Assembly (NCBI GenBank): GCA_947500645.1
Contig: CANMSD010000003.1
Location: forward strand, 556,501 to 620,500
Direction of reading: 5' to 3'
DNA from: an uncultured Erythrobacter sp.
GTDB taxonomy: Bacteria > Pseudomonadota > Alphaproteobacteria > Sphingomonadales > Sphingomonadaceae
Length of the DNA: 64,000 nucleotides
Made by a program: the position numbers and the translations under genes. Below the pieces are notes generated by a model. It was not told the origin of the DNA. It ran no database searches and worked only from the letters and a program-made list of their open reading frames with translations. Positions 18,044 to 26,346 of the stretch are shown in pieces. Position 1 is the stretch's first letter. Each line of letters begins with the position of its first letter.

Positions 18044-20242
18044 ATGTTTCGTTGGCGACGATCAGATACGGAATACGATGGGGACCGGGGTTATTCATCC
18101 CGGTTTGCCGATGATCGTCCGGAGGCGGGCTATTACTCGCTGCAGGATCCCTATGGCAGCACGCTCGATGCTTTCGATGAGAAGTTCGACTGGGGCCAGA
18201 AAGAGAAGAAGCGGCGTCGCTCTTGGCTGAAATGGCCTAACTGGGGACGCAAGAAGCAACCGATTGTCGAACCCGCCGAGTTCGAGCGGCCAGATTATAC
18301 TGAGCAACCGCCATCGAAATGGGCCAAGCGGCGCAAATGGATCGTGCGCGGGACTGCCGCGTTTCTCCTGCTTTTTATTCTGATCGTAGGTTGGCTTGCG
18401 CTGACCGCGCCGCTCTCGAAATCGCTTGAGCCGATTGCGCCGCCGCAAGTTACCTTGCTTGCAAGTGATGGCACACCAATCGCGCGCAGCGGTGCGGTGG
18501 TTGATGCGCCCGTGGAAGTCGAGACGCTGCCTGATCACGTCGTCGGCGCATTTCTGGCCATCGAGGACAGGCGGTTCTACTCGCATTGGGGCGTCGACCC
18601 GCGCGGGATAGCTCGTGCTGCATGGTCTAATATATCAGGCGGCCCACGCCAGGGCGGCAGCACGATCACTCAGCAGCTCGCCAAATTCACTTTCCTGACA
18701 CCCGAACAAAGCATGACGCGAAAGGCACGCGAGGCCTTGATCGCGCTGTGGATCGAGAGCTGGCTGACCAAGGATGAAATCCTCGAACGTTATCTCTCGA
18801 ACGCTTATTTCGGGGACAATCAATATGGGTTGAGGGCGGCGAGCCTGCACTATTTCTATCGTCAGCCCGAAAACCTCCTCCCGCAACAGGCGGCTATGCT
18901 GGCGGGTCTGCTCAAGGCGCCATCCCGCCTTACTCCGACCAAGAATTACGATCTCGCCAAGGAGCGGATGGACCTGGTTGTAGCCTCGATGGTGGAGGAG
19001 GGGTATCTTTCCGCCGAGGAAGCGGCAGGTTTGCCAGCACCGCGCCTTGATGTGCGGGCCCGCAATGATCTGCCGACAGGCACTTATTTCGCCGACTGGG
19101 CGCTACCGATTGCGCGCAAGAATTCAGAGGCGAGCTATTCCAAGCAGGTGCTGACCACGACGCTGGACGCGCGGCTTCAGGCGCTCGCGAGCCGTGTGGT
19201 TGGCCGCGCGCGGCTGGGGGATGCGCAAGTGGCTTTGGTCGCCATGCGACCGTCGGGTGAGGTCGTCGCGATGGTAGGCGGCAAAGACTATGCGAAGTCT
19301 CCCTTTAACCGGGCCACTCAGGCGAAGCGTCAGCCCGGTTCGACTTTCAAAACGTTCGTCTATCTCGCTGCACTTGAGGCCGGTTGGGAGCCGGACGACA
19401 CGATCCCGAACACGCCCATTGAGCAGGGCAGCTACCGTCCGAAGAATGCGGGCGAGAAGTATTCCGACCAGCTTACTCTGGAGCAAGCCTTCGCCAGCTC
19501 CAGCAATGTTGCGGCGGTGCGCCTGTTCCAGGAAGTCGGCAGTGAGCGTGTGATCGCAACCGCGCGCGACCTCGGCGTTACGTCGGAACTGCCAAAAGGC
19601 GATCCAAGCCTGGCGCTGGGTACCTCCACGATGAGCTTGCTCGAACTGACCGCCGCATATGCCGGTCTCGCGGGCAATACTTTTCCCGCAGAGCCGCATG
19701 CTTTTGAAGAGGAGGAGGAGGGGTGGTTCGACTGGCTCACCTCGGGCGAAGACAGCCTGTCTTCCAGCACCCATGAAGAGATGCAGCAAATGCTTCGCGC
19801 GGCAATCAATCGTGGGACGGGGCGTGCAGCGACTTTGCCGATTGCCAACTACGGCAAGACCGGCACGACGCAGGATTATCGCGATGCGCTGTTCGTTGGG
19901 TATGCTGGCGGTCTCGTCGTCGGCGTGTGGGTAGGCAATGACGACAATTCCTCGCTAGATGGCGTTACCGGCGGCGGCTTGCCCGCGCGGATATGGAAGG
20001 ATTTCATGCGCGGAGCTTTGTCGCTCGCGCCGCCCAGACCGACAAGCTCTCCTGATCCAGAAGGGCCGGTACAGCCGCTCGATATCGAGGACGGCGTGCC
20101 GATCGAACTCGACGAAGACGGCTCGCAACTCACAATCGAAGAAGATGGTTTGACGATCAAGACTGATGTTGAGGGTTTACCGGTCGAATTCAGACTCGAC
20201 GAGAATGGGTTGAGTATCGAGCCTGCGGAAGCTGACCGCTAG
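18044..20242 (+). CDS. Class A penicillin-binding protein (PBP1A-type)
   Basis: A bifunctional peptidoglycan synthase of 732 residues. After a basic cytosolic tail comes one membrane helix (about 103-123). The GT51 glycosyltransferase domain has EDRRFYSHWGVDPRG (catalytic Glu near 174) and GGSTITQQLAK. The transpeptidase domain has SxxK in QPGSTFK (Ser433, Lys436), SSN (Ser486) and KTGT (Lys605). The last 70 residues are very acidic (DEDGSQLTIEEDG and similar), an odd extension with repeating IE/LDE patterns. Family members polymerise lipid II and cross-link stem peptides outside the inner membrane. The stop overlaps a convergent thioesterase gene by 4 bases. Confidence 0.95.
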   Translation: MFRWRRSDTEYDGDRGYSSRFADDRPEAGYYSLQDPYGSTLDAFDEKFDWGQKEKKRRRSWLKWPNWGRKKQPIVEPAEFERPDYTEQPPSKWAKRRKWIVRGTAAFLLLFILIVGWLALTAPLSKSLEPIAPPQVTLLASDGTPIARSGAVVDAPVEVETLPDHVVGAFLAIEDRRFYSHWGVDPRGIARAAWSNISGGPRQGGSTITQQLAKFTFLTPEQSMTRKAREALIALWIESWLTKDEILERYLSNAYFGDNQYGLRAASLHYFYRQPENLLPQQAAMLAGLLKAPSRLTPTKNYDLAKERMDLVVASMVEEGYLSAEEAAGLPAPRLDVRARNDLPTGTYFADWALPIARKNSEASYSKQVLTTTLDARLQALASRVVGRARLGDAQVALVAMRPSGEVVAMVGGKDYAKSPFNRATQAKRQPGSTFKTFVYLAALEAGWEPDDTIPNTPIEQGSYRPKNAGEKYSDQLTLEQAFASSSNVAAVRLFQEVGSERVIATARDLGVTSELPKGDPSLALGTSTMSLLELTAAYAGLAGNTFPAEPHAFEEEEEGWFDWLTSGEDSLSSSTHEEMQQMLRAAINRGTGRAATLPIANYGKTGTTQDYRDALFVGYAGGLVVGVWVGNDDNSSLDGVTGGGLPARIWKDFMRGALSLAPPRPTSSPDPEGPVQPLDIEDGVPIELDEDGSQLTIEEDGLTIKTDVEGLPVEFRLDENGLSIEPAEADR

Positions 20243-20658
20243 TCGGCCTTGGCGCGTTCAGCCATCAGGATATTCAGGATTGCCGTGGCAATTGGGCGGC
20301 TACGATCATCTTGCCACGCCTCCACAGATATGTTGGCGTTGCGCCTGCCCAGCCGTGTGATCCGTCCCACTGCGTAAGTCTGCTTTTGCTTGCCTGCAGC
20401 AAGATATTGCACGGTGATGTTGACCGGCTTCAGCTGCGGGTCGCGACCTTCACGGGTGAGCACGGCGCGCAGGGCAGCATATCCGGCGTTTTCTAGTAGG
20501 CCCGCCGTTGCGCCGCCGTGAAACGCGCCGGGACGCCCTTCGACAATCGAGCTGAAGTCTACGGTGAGCATCGGCATATCGCTCTCGAACTCGTGAAACG
20601 AAATGCCGAGCGAGCGCGCATAGGGAGGCAGCACAAGGCCTTTAGCAGGATCACTCAT
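20239..20658 (-). CDS. PaaI-family hotdog thioesterase
   Basis: The 139-residue protein has the hotdog helix RPGAFHGGATAGLLENAGYAAL with the catalytic-site His-Gly-Gly, then KPVNITVQYLAAGK and a C-terminal RPIATAILNILMA strand. The family hydrolyses acyl-CoA thioesters, often aryl- or medium-chain. It is the second of two overlapping hotdog genes (8-base overlap with the upstream one). The substrate is unknown. Start ATG 20658. Confidence 0.9.
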   Translation of the reverse strand: MSDPAKGLVLPPYARSLGISFHEFESDMPMLTVDFSSIVEGRPGAFHGGATAGLLENAGYAALRAVLTREGRDPQLKPVNITVQYLAAGKQKQTYAVGRITRLGRRNANISVEAWQDDRSRPIATAILNILMAERAKAD

Positions 20659-21139
20659 CTCCTGTCCCCGCAGAGCTAGCGACGTCCACCTTCCCCTGTC
20701 TTGGGTCCTTACCGATCGTCATGAACACACCCGCGACATGCGCGACGGGATCATCCGGATCGCCATCATGGGCAATACCGCGGACGAACGCCGCTGAGCG
20801 GGTCGTGCGATAGCATTCGACCCGGCCAATCACCGCAGAGCGTTCGCGTGCCGGGCGCTGATAATCCACCCTGAGATCGAGCGTCGCGATCGGCGTGAAG
20901 TCGCCCTTCGTGGTCCATATCGACATGCCACTCGCCATATCCATAAGACTGACGATGGGGCCGGAGGCGAGCACAGCGCGGTCTTCCTCGCCCAACAAGT
21001 CTTCTCGCCATGGCAATTCGAGCTCAACCCAGTTCTCGCCATGGTCGCGATAGGCAAGCCCCAGCCAGCCTGAATGGCCGTGTTTGGTGAAGAATTTTGC
21101 CGCATCAGCAGGATTAAATCGGGCAGCCTGATTTGCCAT
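20651..21139 (-). CDS. PaaI-family hotdog thioesterase
   Basis: This 162-residue hotdog protein keeps the central helix (ASGPIVSLMDMASGMSIW) and TLDLRVDYQRPAR strand of PaaI-like thioesterases but has SLMD where the next gene has HGG, so the two differ in their active sites. Paired hotdog genes of this type are common in sphingomonads and may form a heteromer. It is transcribed away from the peptide cassette that starts 123 bases on its other side. Confidence 0.88.
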   Translation of the reverse strand: MANQAARFNPADAAKFFTKHGHSGWLGLAYRDHGENWVELELPWREDLLGEEDRAVLASGPIVSLMDMASGMSIWTTKGDFTPIATLDLRVDYQRPARERSAVIGRVECYRTTRSAAFVRGIAHDGDPDDPVAHVAGVFMTIGKDPRQGKVDVASSAGTGDE

Positions 21140-21262
21140 ACGAGCAGCTCTGTCGCGCTTGTCCTCATATTACAATGTTTTAATTTCTGCGAATCCCGCT
21201 GGCCAGTCAGTCTCTGTGTCGCCTCGAGCAATTCCGCCTCGATGCTAAATGAGGGAAATGAT

Positions 21263-21421
21263 ATGAATCTGCCGAAAATCGACCTGACTTCTCTGCCTGG
21301 GTTGGAAACCGCGACCGGACTGTTCGGTTCCGCGACGCAAGCTGGCGCGACATATGACGACACGATCGTCGTGATCATGGTCTATCTTTATGACACGATG
21401 TCCCCAGAGATGCTGATCTAG
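21263..21421 (+). CDS. 52-residue peptide, candidate precursor of a modified peptide
   Basis: A short gene, unrecognised. ATG 21263 sits 6 bases after a clear GAGGGA site, and the stop is TAG at 21419-21421. The N-terminal half (MNLPKIDLTSLPGLETATGL) reads like a leader, with two LP turns and Leu/Ile spaced as in an amphipathic recognition helix. A Gly/Ala/Ser hinge FGSATQAGA follows. The C-terminal half has TYDDTIVVIMVYLYDTMSPE, rich in Tyr, Asp, Thr, Met and beta-branched residues and without Cys, Lys or Arg. No signal peptide or transmembrane helix of full length is seen. It lies 16 bases before a two-gene unit of unknown function. Confidence 0.7.
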   Translation: MNLPKIDLTSLPGLETATGLFGSATQAGATYDDTIVVIMVYLYDTMSPEMLI

Positions 21422-21437
21422 TCGGACGGCGCAAGCG

Positions 21438-22412
21438 ATGCAGATACATCCTGATATCGCGGCGCTGCGGAGCGATCCTGCTCTGCAGCGCCATGCGCAG
21501 GCTCCGCTGTCAAGTTCGCTCGCCAATTGGCGCGAGAGTGAGACCGCGCATGCGATTGCAGCCGATCTCGAAGCCTATGATGAAGGTCATCCACTTGGAG
21601 GGTGCGAAGAACTTGCGCGGCTATTGAGCGATCTGGAGTTCGCCAAGAGCTTCGTCGACCGCTGGTGTAGTGTCATATTCAATCCGCTTTTAGAGCAGCC
21701 GCTGGCCCAGGTTCCTGCGCGGCATAATGTCGGCGCGGGGCTTACAACCATTCAATTGATGAGCGCGGGGCGTACGACGCTTTCGCTCATGGCCTATGAA
21801 AAAGTGCCAGGTGCGAGCGAACCGACCAGCGTCATGTTTGCCGATCGTGAGGTCTGCGAGATCGTGCTGTCGGGACGTGCCAGCGGGTGCTGTCACCAGA
21901 TCGCTCGGATGCACAATGACAGCGCGCGGATCAATACATTCCCAATGACATATGAACCGGGAACCAGCGTGACTTTGTCCGCAAGGCAGCAAAATAGACA
22001 GTTTGTGAACGTGGAGGGAGCGATGTTGGTGCTCCAGCTGATCCGGACACCCGAAGACCCAACGCCCACATCCCAATACTCGCTCGATGACGGCAGGCTG
22101 TTGCATCAGGCCAACGGGAACAAACGAGCGAGCCAGCACTTGCTCGCACTCGATGTATTGGGTGCGCTTGGGCGAGCAGATGCAGTCCCTGCCATGGAAG
22201 AACTTGCGCTCGCGGAAGGTGAAGATCTCGACCTGCGTTGGGAGGCAGTGCGACAAACCCTGGCATTGGAGACCGCGTCGGGAATGAAGCTACTCGGCGA
22301 GCTTTCGGCGAAAGAACATGACTCGTTGAGCAAGCCCGCCACTTCACTTCAACAGAGTCTGATCGCCGCCAATGCTCAACTGTCAAAGGAGACTGTGCTA
22401 TGCCCCGCGTGA
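21438..22412 (+). CDS. Unrecognised 324-residue protein of the peptide cassette
   Basis: I do not recognise this protein. The N-terminal 90 residues are helical. A beta-rich middle (about 95-205) has LMSAGRTTLSLMAY, CEIVLSGRASGCCHQI, NTFPMTYEPGTSVTLSARQQ and VEGAMLVLQLIR, spaced like a small cupin or jelly-roll; one Cys-Cys-His sits at 151-153. The C-terminal part (about 230-290) looks like HEAT-type helix pairs: LLALDVLGALGRADAVPAMEE and DLRWEAVRQTLALETASG. It follows the 52-residue peptide gene by 16 bases and overlaps the next gene by 13. A peptide-binding or modifying role is inference from context only. Confidence 0.75.
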   Translation: MQIHPDIAALRSDPALQRHAQAPLSSSLANWRESETAHAIAADLEAYDEGHPLGGCEELARLLSDLEFAKSFVDRWCSVIFNPLLEQPLAQVPARHNVGAGLTTIQLMSAGRTTLSLMAYEKVPGASEPTSVMFADREVCEIVLSGRASGCCHQIARMHNDSARINTFPMTYEPGTSVTLSARQQNRQFVNVEGAMLVLQLIRTPEDPTPTSQYSLDDGRLLHQANGNKRASQHLLALDVLGALGRADAVPAMEELALAEGEDLDLRWEAVRQTLALETASGMKLLGELSAKEHDSLSKPATSLQQSLIAANAQLSKETVLCPA

Positions 22413-23305
22413 TTGAGGCTTGTTCAGCCGAGATCATGAGCCTTGATCAAACCATTGAAAGACTGGTCGAGATTGAATTCGATCCGCTTTGCGAAGAGCG
22501 CACCGAAGAGGCCGCGTTTTGCTTGCGCGCGCTGACCAACAATCGCGAATTCTTGGGTGATATGCTGATTGAGCAGATCAAGCATCGGCACCGCGAAGTG
22601 GGTCAGGAAAGCGGCTATGGGCCGCAAGCCATCGTACTCAGCCCAATGCGCGGTAATATGTTCCTGCGCGCCAATATCTGGCCGTCGGAGAGCGACCTTT
22701 GCTTCAGGACGAGCGGCGCAAAGAACTTTGTGTACGGCATTCCGCACGATCACAATTTCTCGTTCCTGACGAGCGGTTATCTGGGGCCGGGCTACCGCAG
22801 CGACTATTACGAATACGAGTATGGAGAGCACGTTGGCTATCCCGGTGAGACCGCGAATTTGCGGTTCGTTGAGCGGAGTGCGCTCTCTCAGGGCAAGCTT
22901 ATGCTCTACCGCGCACATCGCGACATTCACTCGCAGCTGACGCCGGAAAGCCTCTCGGTCTCGCTCAATGTCATGCATGTGGATCCGGCGCAGCATTGGT
23001 ACGATCAATATGGCTTCGATCTGGAAGAGGAGCGGATTGAGCGGGTGCTGAGTCCCAATTCGACAGAGGCATTTCTGCGCATTGCAGTGGCGACCGGTAC
23101 CGATGCGGCGCGCGATTTTGCTGAGTGGGTTGGTGATAGTCATCCGAGCGATCGCTTGCGGCAAGCGAGCTTTGAGGCGCGAGCGTTGCAGATGAACGAT
23201 AGTACTGCGCGCGATGAGTTGTGGCGTAAGGCGGAGGGGGTGGGGAGTCGCTTGCTTGCCGCCATTGCGAAGCAGCGGCGCTCTGAACTGTCGATCAGCG
23301 CCTAG
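22400..23305 (+). CDS. Unrecognised 301-residue protein with HxH...H metal-site pattern
   Basis: The family is unknown to me. A helical N-terminus (1-75) leads to a beta-rich core with YGIPHDHNFSFLTSGYLGPG (His116, His118), then a very aromatic/acidic stretch SDYYEYEYGEHVGYPGE (about 134-150), and LMLYRAHRDIHSQL (His173, His177). This is the spacing of a cupin metal site: HxH in motif 1, a later His in motif 2. A helical tail follows (225-301). ATG 22400 lies 9 bases after AAGGAG inside the 3' end of the previous gene, so translation is coupled. Its 3' end overlaps the convergent ruvX by 4 bases. A metal-dependent oxygenase or isomerase is possible, unproven. Confidence 0.78.
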   Translation: MPRVIEACSAEIMSLDQTIERLVEIEFDPLCEERTEEAAFCLRALTNNREFLGDMLIEQIKHRHREVGQESGYGPQAIVLSPMRGNMFLRANIWPSESDLCFRTSGAKNFVYGIPHDHNFSFLTSGYLGPGYRSDYYEYEYGEHVGYPGETANLRFVERSALSQGKLMLYRAHRDIHSQLTPESLSVSLNVMHVDPAQHWYDQYGFDLEEERIERVLSPNSTEAFLRIAVATGTDAARDFAEWVGDSHPSDRLRQASFEARALQMNDSTARDELWRKAEGVGSRLLAAIAKQRRSELSISA

Positions 23306-23787
23306 AGAAGGCCGCCAGCGAGCCGGTCTATCGCCCCTTGCAGAATGATTGCCGCAGCATGGCTGTCGATGCTTTGCGCTCGCTTCGCCCGGCTCATATC
23401 CTGACCGATCATCGCTGCCTCGGCGCTCTGAGTAGACCAGCGCTCATCCCACAGAAGAATGGGAAGCTCGAAACTCTCGGCCAGATTGCGGGCATAGGCG
23501 CGGCTGCTCTGGGCACGCGGGCCTTCGCTGCCATCCATATTGCGTGGCAGGCCGATTACGATGCCGGCGGTGCCGCGATCCTTGATGAGCTTTCGCAGTT
23601 CCTCTCGGTCGCGGCTGAATTTACCGCGCGTCAAGGTCGTCCCGTTTGTCGCAAACCGCCAGCCGCTATCGCATGTTGCGGTGCCGATCGTCTTGGTGCC
23701 GAGGTCGAGGCCGAGAAGCGCTCCGCCATCGGGCAGGGCGTCACGAAAAGCGCCCGCGTCTTCTGTGATCAACGCTGGCGTTGCCAT
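23302..23787 (-). CDS. ruvX: Putative Holliday junction resolvase / pre-16S rRNA nuclease
   Basis: This 161-residue YqgF/RuvX protein has the RNase H-like fold: LGLDLGTKTIGTATCD (first catalytic Asp), IVIGLPRNMDGSEGPRA, and LWDERWSTQSAEAAM followed by DSHAAAIILQGAID with the last Asp. In E. coli YqgF trims pre-16S rRNA; some homologues cut Holliday junctions. It is the last gene of the pyrE operon and its 5' end overlaps the DUF3089 gene by 19 bases. Confidence 0.95.
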   Translation of the reverse strand: MATPALITEDAGAFRDALPDGGALLGLDLGTKTIGTATCDSGWRFATNGTTLTRGKFSRDREELRKLIKDRGTAGIVIGLPRNMDGSEGPRAQSSRAYARNLAESFELPILLWDERWSTQSAEAAMIGQDMSRAKRAQSIDSHAAAIILQGAIDRLAGGLL

Positions 23788-24956
23788 GCATTGGCCCGCC
23801 GCGCGACGTCCGCCTGCGTATTCGCCCAGAAGAGCGGGATATCGTAGACATGGTAGTTGTTACCCGGCAGTGCGTACGGCCCCATTTGCGGTGGATCGCC
23901 AATCAGCAACAAGCCGCGCTCGTCGCAGCGAGCTGGCACTGCACCAAGTACGAGCTCGCCGTCGCTGAGGTCCGCATTTGGAACCAGAGTACCGAGATTG
24001 CGGTCCATCGTTGCCGCGCCGCCGAGCGTGCCGACCAGCGGATTGGTGCAGAGTATCTGGCTCGATCCCCGCTTTGTGCCGTCGAAACCAACCGATTCCG
24101 CGTAAGTTTCCATCACGTTGGATGGATCGGCTGGCTCTGCGAAGCTCGACCATGAGATGATGCACTCGGTTTGATTGGGTGCTGCACAGGCTTGCAGTCC
24201 AAGGGCGGGCAAATCATGCTCGACCGAGATGGGCCAGCCAATAGTGTAAGCTGCGATGATCCGCTCAGCCACGGGTTGGTCTGCCACTTCCTCTCGAAGA
24301 AGTCGAAGCAGGTGGAGCGAACCCTGGCTGTGTCCGGCGATTACAATTGGCGTGTCCTCACTAACCGAACTGAGGAAATAGCGATAAGCCTCCAGCACGT
24401 CAGCATAGGCAGCATCGATTGCCTGCTGCGCTTCCGGCTCGTCAGTCAGGAATGCGCCCATCGTCGCTTGACGATAACGCGGAGCCCAGATTTCCGAGGC
24501 CGAGTTGAAAGCGCTCGCCATGCCGCGCACATAGAGTCGCGCACGTGTCTCGGCCTGCTCGTCACCTAGCGGTGCGTTCCAGTTTGCGCTTTCGAGATAG
24601 CTGGTCGGATGAATAAAAAAGACCGCGAAATCGGGCGCATCGGGCACGGACGCTACGGGTGGCTCTTCAGTCTCTGCCGCAGGCGTTTCGCTGTCCGGCC
24701 GCTCGCCGGCTTCGGCCTCCACCTCGGCAAAGGCGGGTTGCCAACGCGCAGGATCGCTCACTCCTATCCCAGGGCGTGAATACCACAGCGCCGTGTCCTC
24801 ATAGGCGTTATCTGCCAACGGCTGCTGCTCGACAAATTCAGTGTCCGGCACCAACGCGAACGCTGCAAGCTCGTTGTACCAGACGCGCAGGCCGATCAGC
24901 ACGACGAAAATCAGAACGATTACAATCGCAACGAGATAGAGAAACTTCTTGGCCAT
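23769..24956 (-). CDS. DUF3089 alpha/beta-hydrolase-like protein, membrane-anchored
   Basis: The 395 residues begin with one hydrophobic helix (about 4-24) after MAKK, so the protein is anchored to the inner membrane with the body outside. A Glu-rich linker (EVEAEAGERPDSETPAAETE) separates it from a DUF3089 domain: FAVFFIHPTSYLES, PRYRQA, the nucleophile motif IAGHSQGSLHLLRLL, and YHVYDIPLFWAN near the end. The family is thought to be lipase/esterase-like; the substrate is unknown. It lies between lepB (18 bases) and ruvX (19-base overlap). Confidence 0.9.
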   Translation of the reverse strand: MAKKFLYLVAIVIVLIFVVLIGLRVWYNELAAFALVPDTEFVEQQPLADNAYEDTALWYSRPGIGVSDPARWQPAFAEVEAEAGERPDSETPAAETEEPPVASVPDAPDFAVFFIHPTSYLESANWNAPLGDEQAETRARLYVRGMASAFNSASEIWAPRYRQATMGAFLTDEPEAQQAIDAAYADVLEAYRYFLSSVSEDTPIVIAGHSQGSLHLLRLLREEVADQPVAERIIAAYTIGWPISVEHDLPALGLQACAAPNQTECIISWSSFAEPADPSNVMETYAESVGFDGTKRGSSQILCTNPLVGTLGGAATMDRNLGTLVPNADLSDGELVLGAVPARCDERGLLLIGDPPQMGPYALPGNNYHVYDIPLFWANTQADVARRANAWQRQR

Positions 24957-24974
24957 GATTTGAACGGCTCGCCT

Positions 24975-25910
24975 CTACTCCCCGCTCGCGGTGCTCTGCT
25001 CCGCGATGGCCGGGCGCAGCGTGGTCCAGGCGCGATCACCGCGCAGACTGCTCCACCAACTCGCTGGGTTCCAGGTCGTCGATCCATCAAGCGAGAAGGT
25101 AATGAATTCCGCGCGTCCGCCAATGTTCTCAAGCGGTATCGGGCCGCCAAGCCCGCGCTGGCCAATCGAGGCGCGGCTGTCCGCTGAATGATCGCGGTTG
25201 TCGCCCATCACAAACACTTCGCCCTCCGGCACTGTCAGCGGACCGAAATTATCGCTCAACTGGTCCTCAATATGGTCTATGGTCAGATAGGTCGCACCGT
25301 TTGGTAGAGTTTCGCGGTAAGTTGGCGGCTCATAGAACTGGTCGCCATTGGCCTCGCGCGTGCGATAGCCTTCGAATGCGGTAAGGCACGGGCCATCGTT
25401 GCACATTAGCTCTGGTTCGAACGGGATACGCACCGGTGGCACGACTTCGCGCTTGATCGCCTCGCCATTGAGAAAAATTCGTCCATCGCGGACTTCGATC
25501 GTGTCGCCGGGCAGGGCGACAACGCGCTTGATGTAGTCCTCGTCACGCTCGGGATGCACCGGAATCACTACGTCGCCGTATTCTGGCGTGTCGGCAAAGA
25601 CGCGCCATTCGCCGCGCGGCAGTATGTGAAAGCTCGCCGAAGCCCATGACCAGCCATAGGGATATTTGCTCACCACCAGGCGGTCGCCAACATGCAATGC
25701 TGGCATCATCGAGGTCGATGGAATGTAGAAGGGTTTCGCGACCAGGCTGTGAAATGCCAATACCGCGAGCAGCATCAGCGCAAGGCCGCGCAGCTCGGCC
25801 AGCCAGTTGACCTTCTCTTCGGCGGTATCCTCGGTTTTGCTATCGACATTCTTGTCGGCAATCTCCGGTTCTTCGCTTGCAGCGTCAGATGTGGTTTCGA
25901 TTTGAGTCAC
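24975..25910 (-). CDS. lepB: Signal peptidase I
   Basis: The 311-residue membrane protease cleaves Sec and Tat signal peptides. One N-terminal helix (about 43-62) follows a long acidic cytosolic segment. The catalytic Ser is in PSTSMMPALHVGD (box B) and the general-base Lys in YIKRVVALPGDTIEVRDG (box D); box E is MGDNRDHSADSR. Upstream is acpS with a 22-base gap. In alphaproteobacteria acpS-lepB are often neighbours, frequently with rnc, which is not found here. Confidence 0.97.
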   Translation of the reverse strand: MTQIETTSDAASEEPEIADKNVDSKTEDTAEEKVNWLAELRGLALMLLAVLAFHSLVAKPFYIPSTSMMPALHVGDRLVVSKYPYGWSWASASFHILPRGEWRVFADTPEYGDVVIPVHPERDEDYIKRVVALPGDTIEVRDGRIFLNGEAIKREVVPPVRIPFEPELMCNDGPCLTAFEGYRTREANGDQFYEPPTYRETLPNGATYLTIDHIEDQLSDNFGPLTVPEGEVFVMGDNRDHSADSRASIGQRGLGGPIPLENIGGRAEFITFSLDGSTTWNPASWWSSLRGDRAWTTLRPAIAEQSTASGE

Positions 25911-25932
25911 GTTTAAGATCGGGATGTACCGC

Positions 25933-26346
25933 TCATTGGGCCGAGTTTACAGGGCGCGCTTCGATAATAACGAAGGCCTGCGCCCATGGATGATCGTCGG
26001 TTAGGGTTAGATGAACATTTGCCTCATGGCCTTCCGGGATCATTTCCGCAAGCCGCTTGGCCGCTCCTCCGGTGAGTGCCAGCGTGGGTGCGCCCGACGG
26101 TGCATTCACCACGCCGATATCCTTCATGAATACGCCGCGACGAAAACCCGTACCAACCGCTTTGCTGAAAGCCTCCTTGGCGGCGAATCGTTTCGCATAG
26201 GTGCCCGCGATGGTGAACGGGCGACGGCGAGCCTTCGCGCGCTCCTTTTCGGTAAAGACGCGATTCTCGAAGCGTTCGCCAAACCGCTCAAGCGAGTTGG
26301 CGATTCGTTCGATATTGCAGAGATCTGATCCGGTTCCGATGATCAT
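25933..26346 (-). CDS. acpS: Holo-[acyl-carrier-protein] synthase
   Basis: AcpS transfers the 4'-phosphopantetheine arm from CoA to the Ser of acyl carrier protein. The 137-residue protein has [16 protein letters not shown] with the Mg-binding Asp, FTEKERAKA, and [20 protein letters not shown] with the second metal ligand Glu. ATG 26346 overlaps the stop of the preceding small membrane gene by 4 bases, so translation is probably coupled. Confidence 0.96.
   Translation of the reverse strand: MIIGTGSDLCNIERIANSLERFGERFENRVFTEKERAKARRRPFTIAGTYAKRFAAKEAFSKAVGTGFRRGVFMKDIGVVNAPSGAPTLALTGGAAKRLAEMIPEGHEANVHLTLTDDHPWAQAFVIIEARPVNSAQ

Noticed and set aside
19124..19789. Minus-strand frame inside the penicillin-binding protein gene
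   Set aside because: It overlaps the transpeptidase domain in antisense and has no family resemblance.
21263..23305. Mobile element or toxin-antitoxin reading of the peptide cassette
   Set aside because: No terminal inverted repeats, target duplications, DDE-type motifs or known toxin/antitoxin motifs were seen, and base composition resembles the surroundings.
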